NCBI GenBank assembly: GCA_002104905.1
Contig: MCFE01000890.1
Location: 1-28,132, forward strand
Direction of reading: 5' to 3'
Source: Basidiobolus meristosporus CBS 931.73
Taxonomy: Eukaryota > Basidiobolomycota > Basidiobolomycetes > Basidiobolales > Basidiobolaceae
Length of the DNA stretch: 28,132 bases
Position numbers and translations under genes: made by a program. A model generated the notes under the pieces. It was not told the DNA's origin. It saw nothing but the letters and a program-made list of their open reading frames with translations, and did not search any database. Within the stretch, counting starts at the first letter, position 1. Every line of letters begins with the position of its first letter. Shown here piece after piece: positions 26,956-28,132 of the stretch.

Positions 26956-27522
26956 ATGTCCGACAAACTCGACGAAACCCGAGAGAAAGGTAGGTTGGCG
27001 CATCTCTGAGCACCGCAACTGGCCACTCAACCATTCATGACAGGCGTGCAGATGATCTTTGAGGCCTTGAAAGAGGACCCAGTCGCCAATGAGAAGCAGG
27101 AGTCGATATTGCTCCAGAAAGCGGTCAACATAGAAGCAGGTATTTTTCGGCCCCACTCCTGAACAGCCTGACATATCCACCCAACGCTTCCAGGCTCCAG
27201 TTACTGACCAACCGCAAAAACTGTCTTGCATATAGAGATCTACTCTGAGGAGCACGCTACAAACCACGAGTATAAAAGCAACATCCGGTCGAAAGTGCTG
27301 AATCTGAAGGACCAAAACAACCCCGAGCTGCGTAAGAGGGTGGTGCTGGGTGACCTGAGCGCCAAAGAATTCTCCGAACTCAACGGGGAGGAGCTCGCAA
27401 GCGACCAACGCAAAAAGGAGAATGAGGAGATTAGAGAAGAGGGGTTGAAGGGGGCCATCGGTATTGATGCCATGATACCGAATAGTCAGCCCAAGATGGA
27501 TCTGATCGATGATGGAATCTAA
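26956..27522 (+). CDS. TFIIS central-domain-only protein, three exons, 138 aa
   Basis: Exons are 26956-26989, 27044-27139 and 27236-27522 (417 nt). Intron 2 uses the acceptor CATATAG at 27235 with a CTGAC branch site; the nearer AG at 27193 gives a stop. The protein is a TFIIS domain II: LQKAVNIEAEIY, NHEYKSNIRSKVLNLKDQNNPELRKRVVLGDLS, then EELASDQRKKENEEIREEGLK. In TFIIS this domain binds RNA polymerase II, and the following zinc ribbon, which carries the acidic pair that triggers RNA cleavage, is absent here; the protein ends MIPNSQPKMDLIDDGI. The N-terminal LW domain is also missing. It could bind polymerase without cleavage activity, or be a truncated paralogue. The frame is intact. Confidence 0.75.
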
Positions 27523-27793
27523 CCCCCGTCCCTTCCCCCAATGTTCTTTTCATTAAAGTATCGACACGATTGTTCTCCAGCAATGCAACTATCCGATGTG
27601 CTTTGATCCTATTGTCTGGATGCGATTCAGGTGGTGTATCTAAACTCCCGAAAGGGTGGGCTGATGGATGATAGAGGTACGCCCTATTGCCTGCCAGAAA
27701 ATATACCAATTCCGTATATAAGCGGGCGATTCCACATAACGAATCCCCACTCTTCTTGCTCTCTTTTTCTCCACCAGGGTGAACATCTCAAGA
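27523..27793. other. Spacer with TATA box of the last gene
   Basis: ATTAAA at about 27552 may serve as poly(A) signal of the TFIIS-like gene. TATATAAG at 27715-27722 lies about 73 bp before the ATG at 27794. No other gene is seen. Confidence 0.5.
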
Positions 27794-27961
27794 ATGCTTT
27801 CTATCGGTAAGCTTTTGTTCATCGTATCTGGCGCGCTTCTAGCCTCTGGCCATGTGGTGGAGAGAGCCTACACCCCTCCGGTTGGGACAAGCTACTGTCA
27901 GGAATTGGTGACCCATCTGAACACTCGCTACTCGGCAGGTATCCCGTTGAGAAGTGCGTAG
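27794..27961 (+). CDS. Probable secreted protein, N-terminal exon, continues or is broken
   Basis: ATG 27794 begins a signal peptide (MLSIGKLLFIVSGALLASGHV) followed by ERAYTPPVGTSYCQELVTHLN. I do not recognise the protein. The frame hits TAG at 27959, shortly after CGGCAG-GTATCC (27936-27947), which could be a 5' splice site. Further on, another frame (27970-28045) reads SNGDSELRDPAELKCNETRSKGT and looks coding, but no simple intron joins it in phase. So the gene is either spliced in a way I cannot resolve or broken; it may extend past the window. Confidence 0.4.
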   Translation: MLSIGKLLFIVSGALLASGHVVERAYTPPVGTSYCQELVTHLNTRYSAGIPLRSA

Positions 27962-28132
27962 CCGACTTCCTGCCGTCAGCAATGGAGATTCCGAGCTACG
28001 CGATCCTGCCGAGTTGAAGTGTAACGAAACTCGTTCGAAAGGCACATGAACACGGGATTCGTGTTGGTGTTTAGTTTGTCCCATAAATGAGGTGCCCAGT
28101 AGGGAAGGCGGAAGAGAAAACGAGCATGAGCA

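Noticed and set aside
27140-27193. Shorter intron 2 for the TFIIS-like gene, ending at 27193
   Set aside because: It gives a stop within five codons; the acceptor at 27235 restores the conserved IEAEIY segment.

Overview
The window is nuclear DNA of a eukaryote, most likely a fungus and perhaps an early-diverging one; I cannot name the species. The grounds are spliceosomal introns of only 41-96 bp with GT...AG ends and branch sites such as TACTAAC, CTAAC and CTGAC, fungal-type ammonium transporters, TATA boxes 37-73 bp upstream of start codons, AATAAA signals, and LINE plus Ty1/copia retroelements full of stops and frameshifts.

Left part (1-16.4 kb) is a repeat nest. It holds a LINE with the end of ORF1 and a broken endonuclease-reverse transcriptase ORF2 (1-3243); minus-strand remains of a kelch-repeat gene and of unrecognised coding sequence (3.37-5.95 kb); a 155-bp tandem array (6.36-7.17 kb); two families of short perfect hairpins (7.63-8.00 kb); a chain of ORF1-only, LINE-related elements, one with a 101-bp tandem 5' array and an intact 242-residue ORF1 (8.08-10.72 kb); a complete but dead Ty1/copia element with both LTRs (10757-15420); and further LINE fragments joined tail to body (15.42-16.26 kb). 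At least six copies of one LINE 3' terminus occur. They share AATAAA, a TCACC...GGTGA hairpin and a CTTTCCCTCCCC-like end, and carry two further hairpins whose sequence varies while pairing is kept.

Right part (16.4-28.1 kb) is gene-bearing. It starts with an endoglycoceramidase pseudogene that still holds a recognisable intron and the last exon of an oxidoreductase-like gene. Then come a SAM-dependent methyltransferase gene (+); a convergent three-exon gene (-) for an unfamiliar 352-residue protein with a COQ4-like HDxxHx11E motif; two tandem Amt/MEP ammonium transporter genes with nearly identical cores; a six-exon gene for a 279-residue protein joining a SAM-like helical region to a C-terminal Rieske [2Fe-2S] domain; a three-exon gene for an isolated TFIIS central domain; and the first exon of a probable secreted protein at the right edge.

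The two transporters form an obvious functional pair for ammonium uptake. The other genes are monocistronic and I see no pathway linking them. The least familiar items are the structured LINE tail and its non-autonomous users, the COQ4-motif protein, and the Rieske fusion protein.
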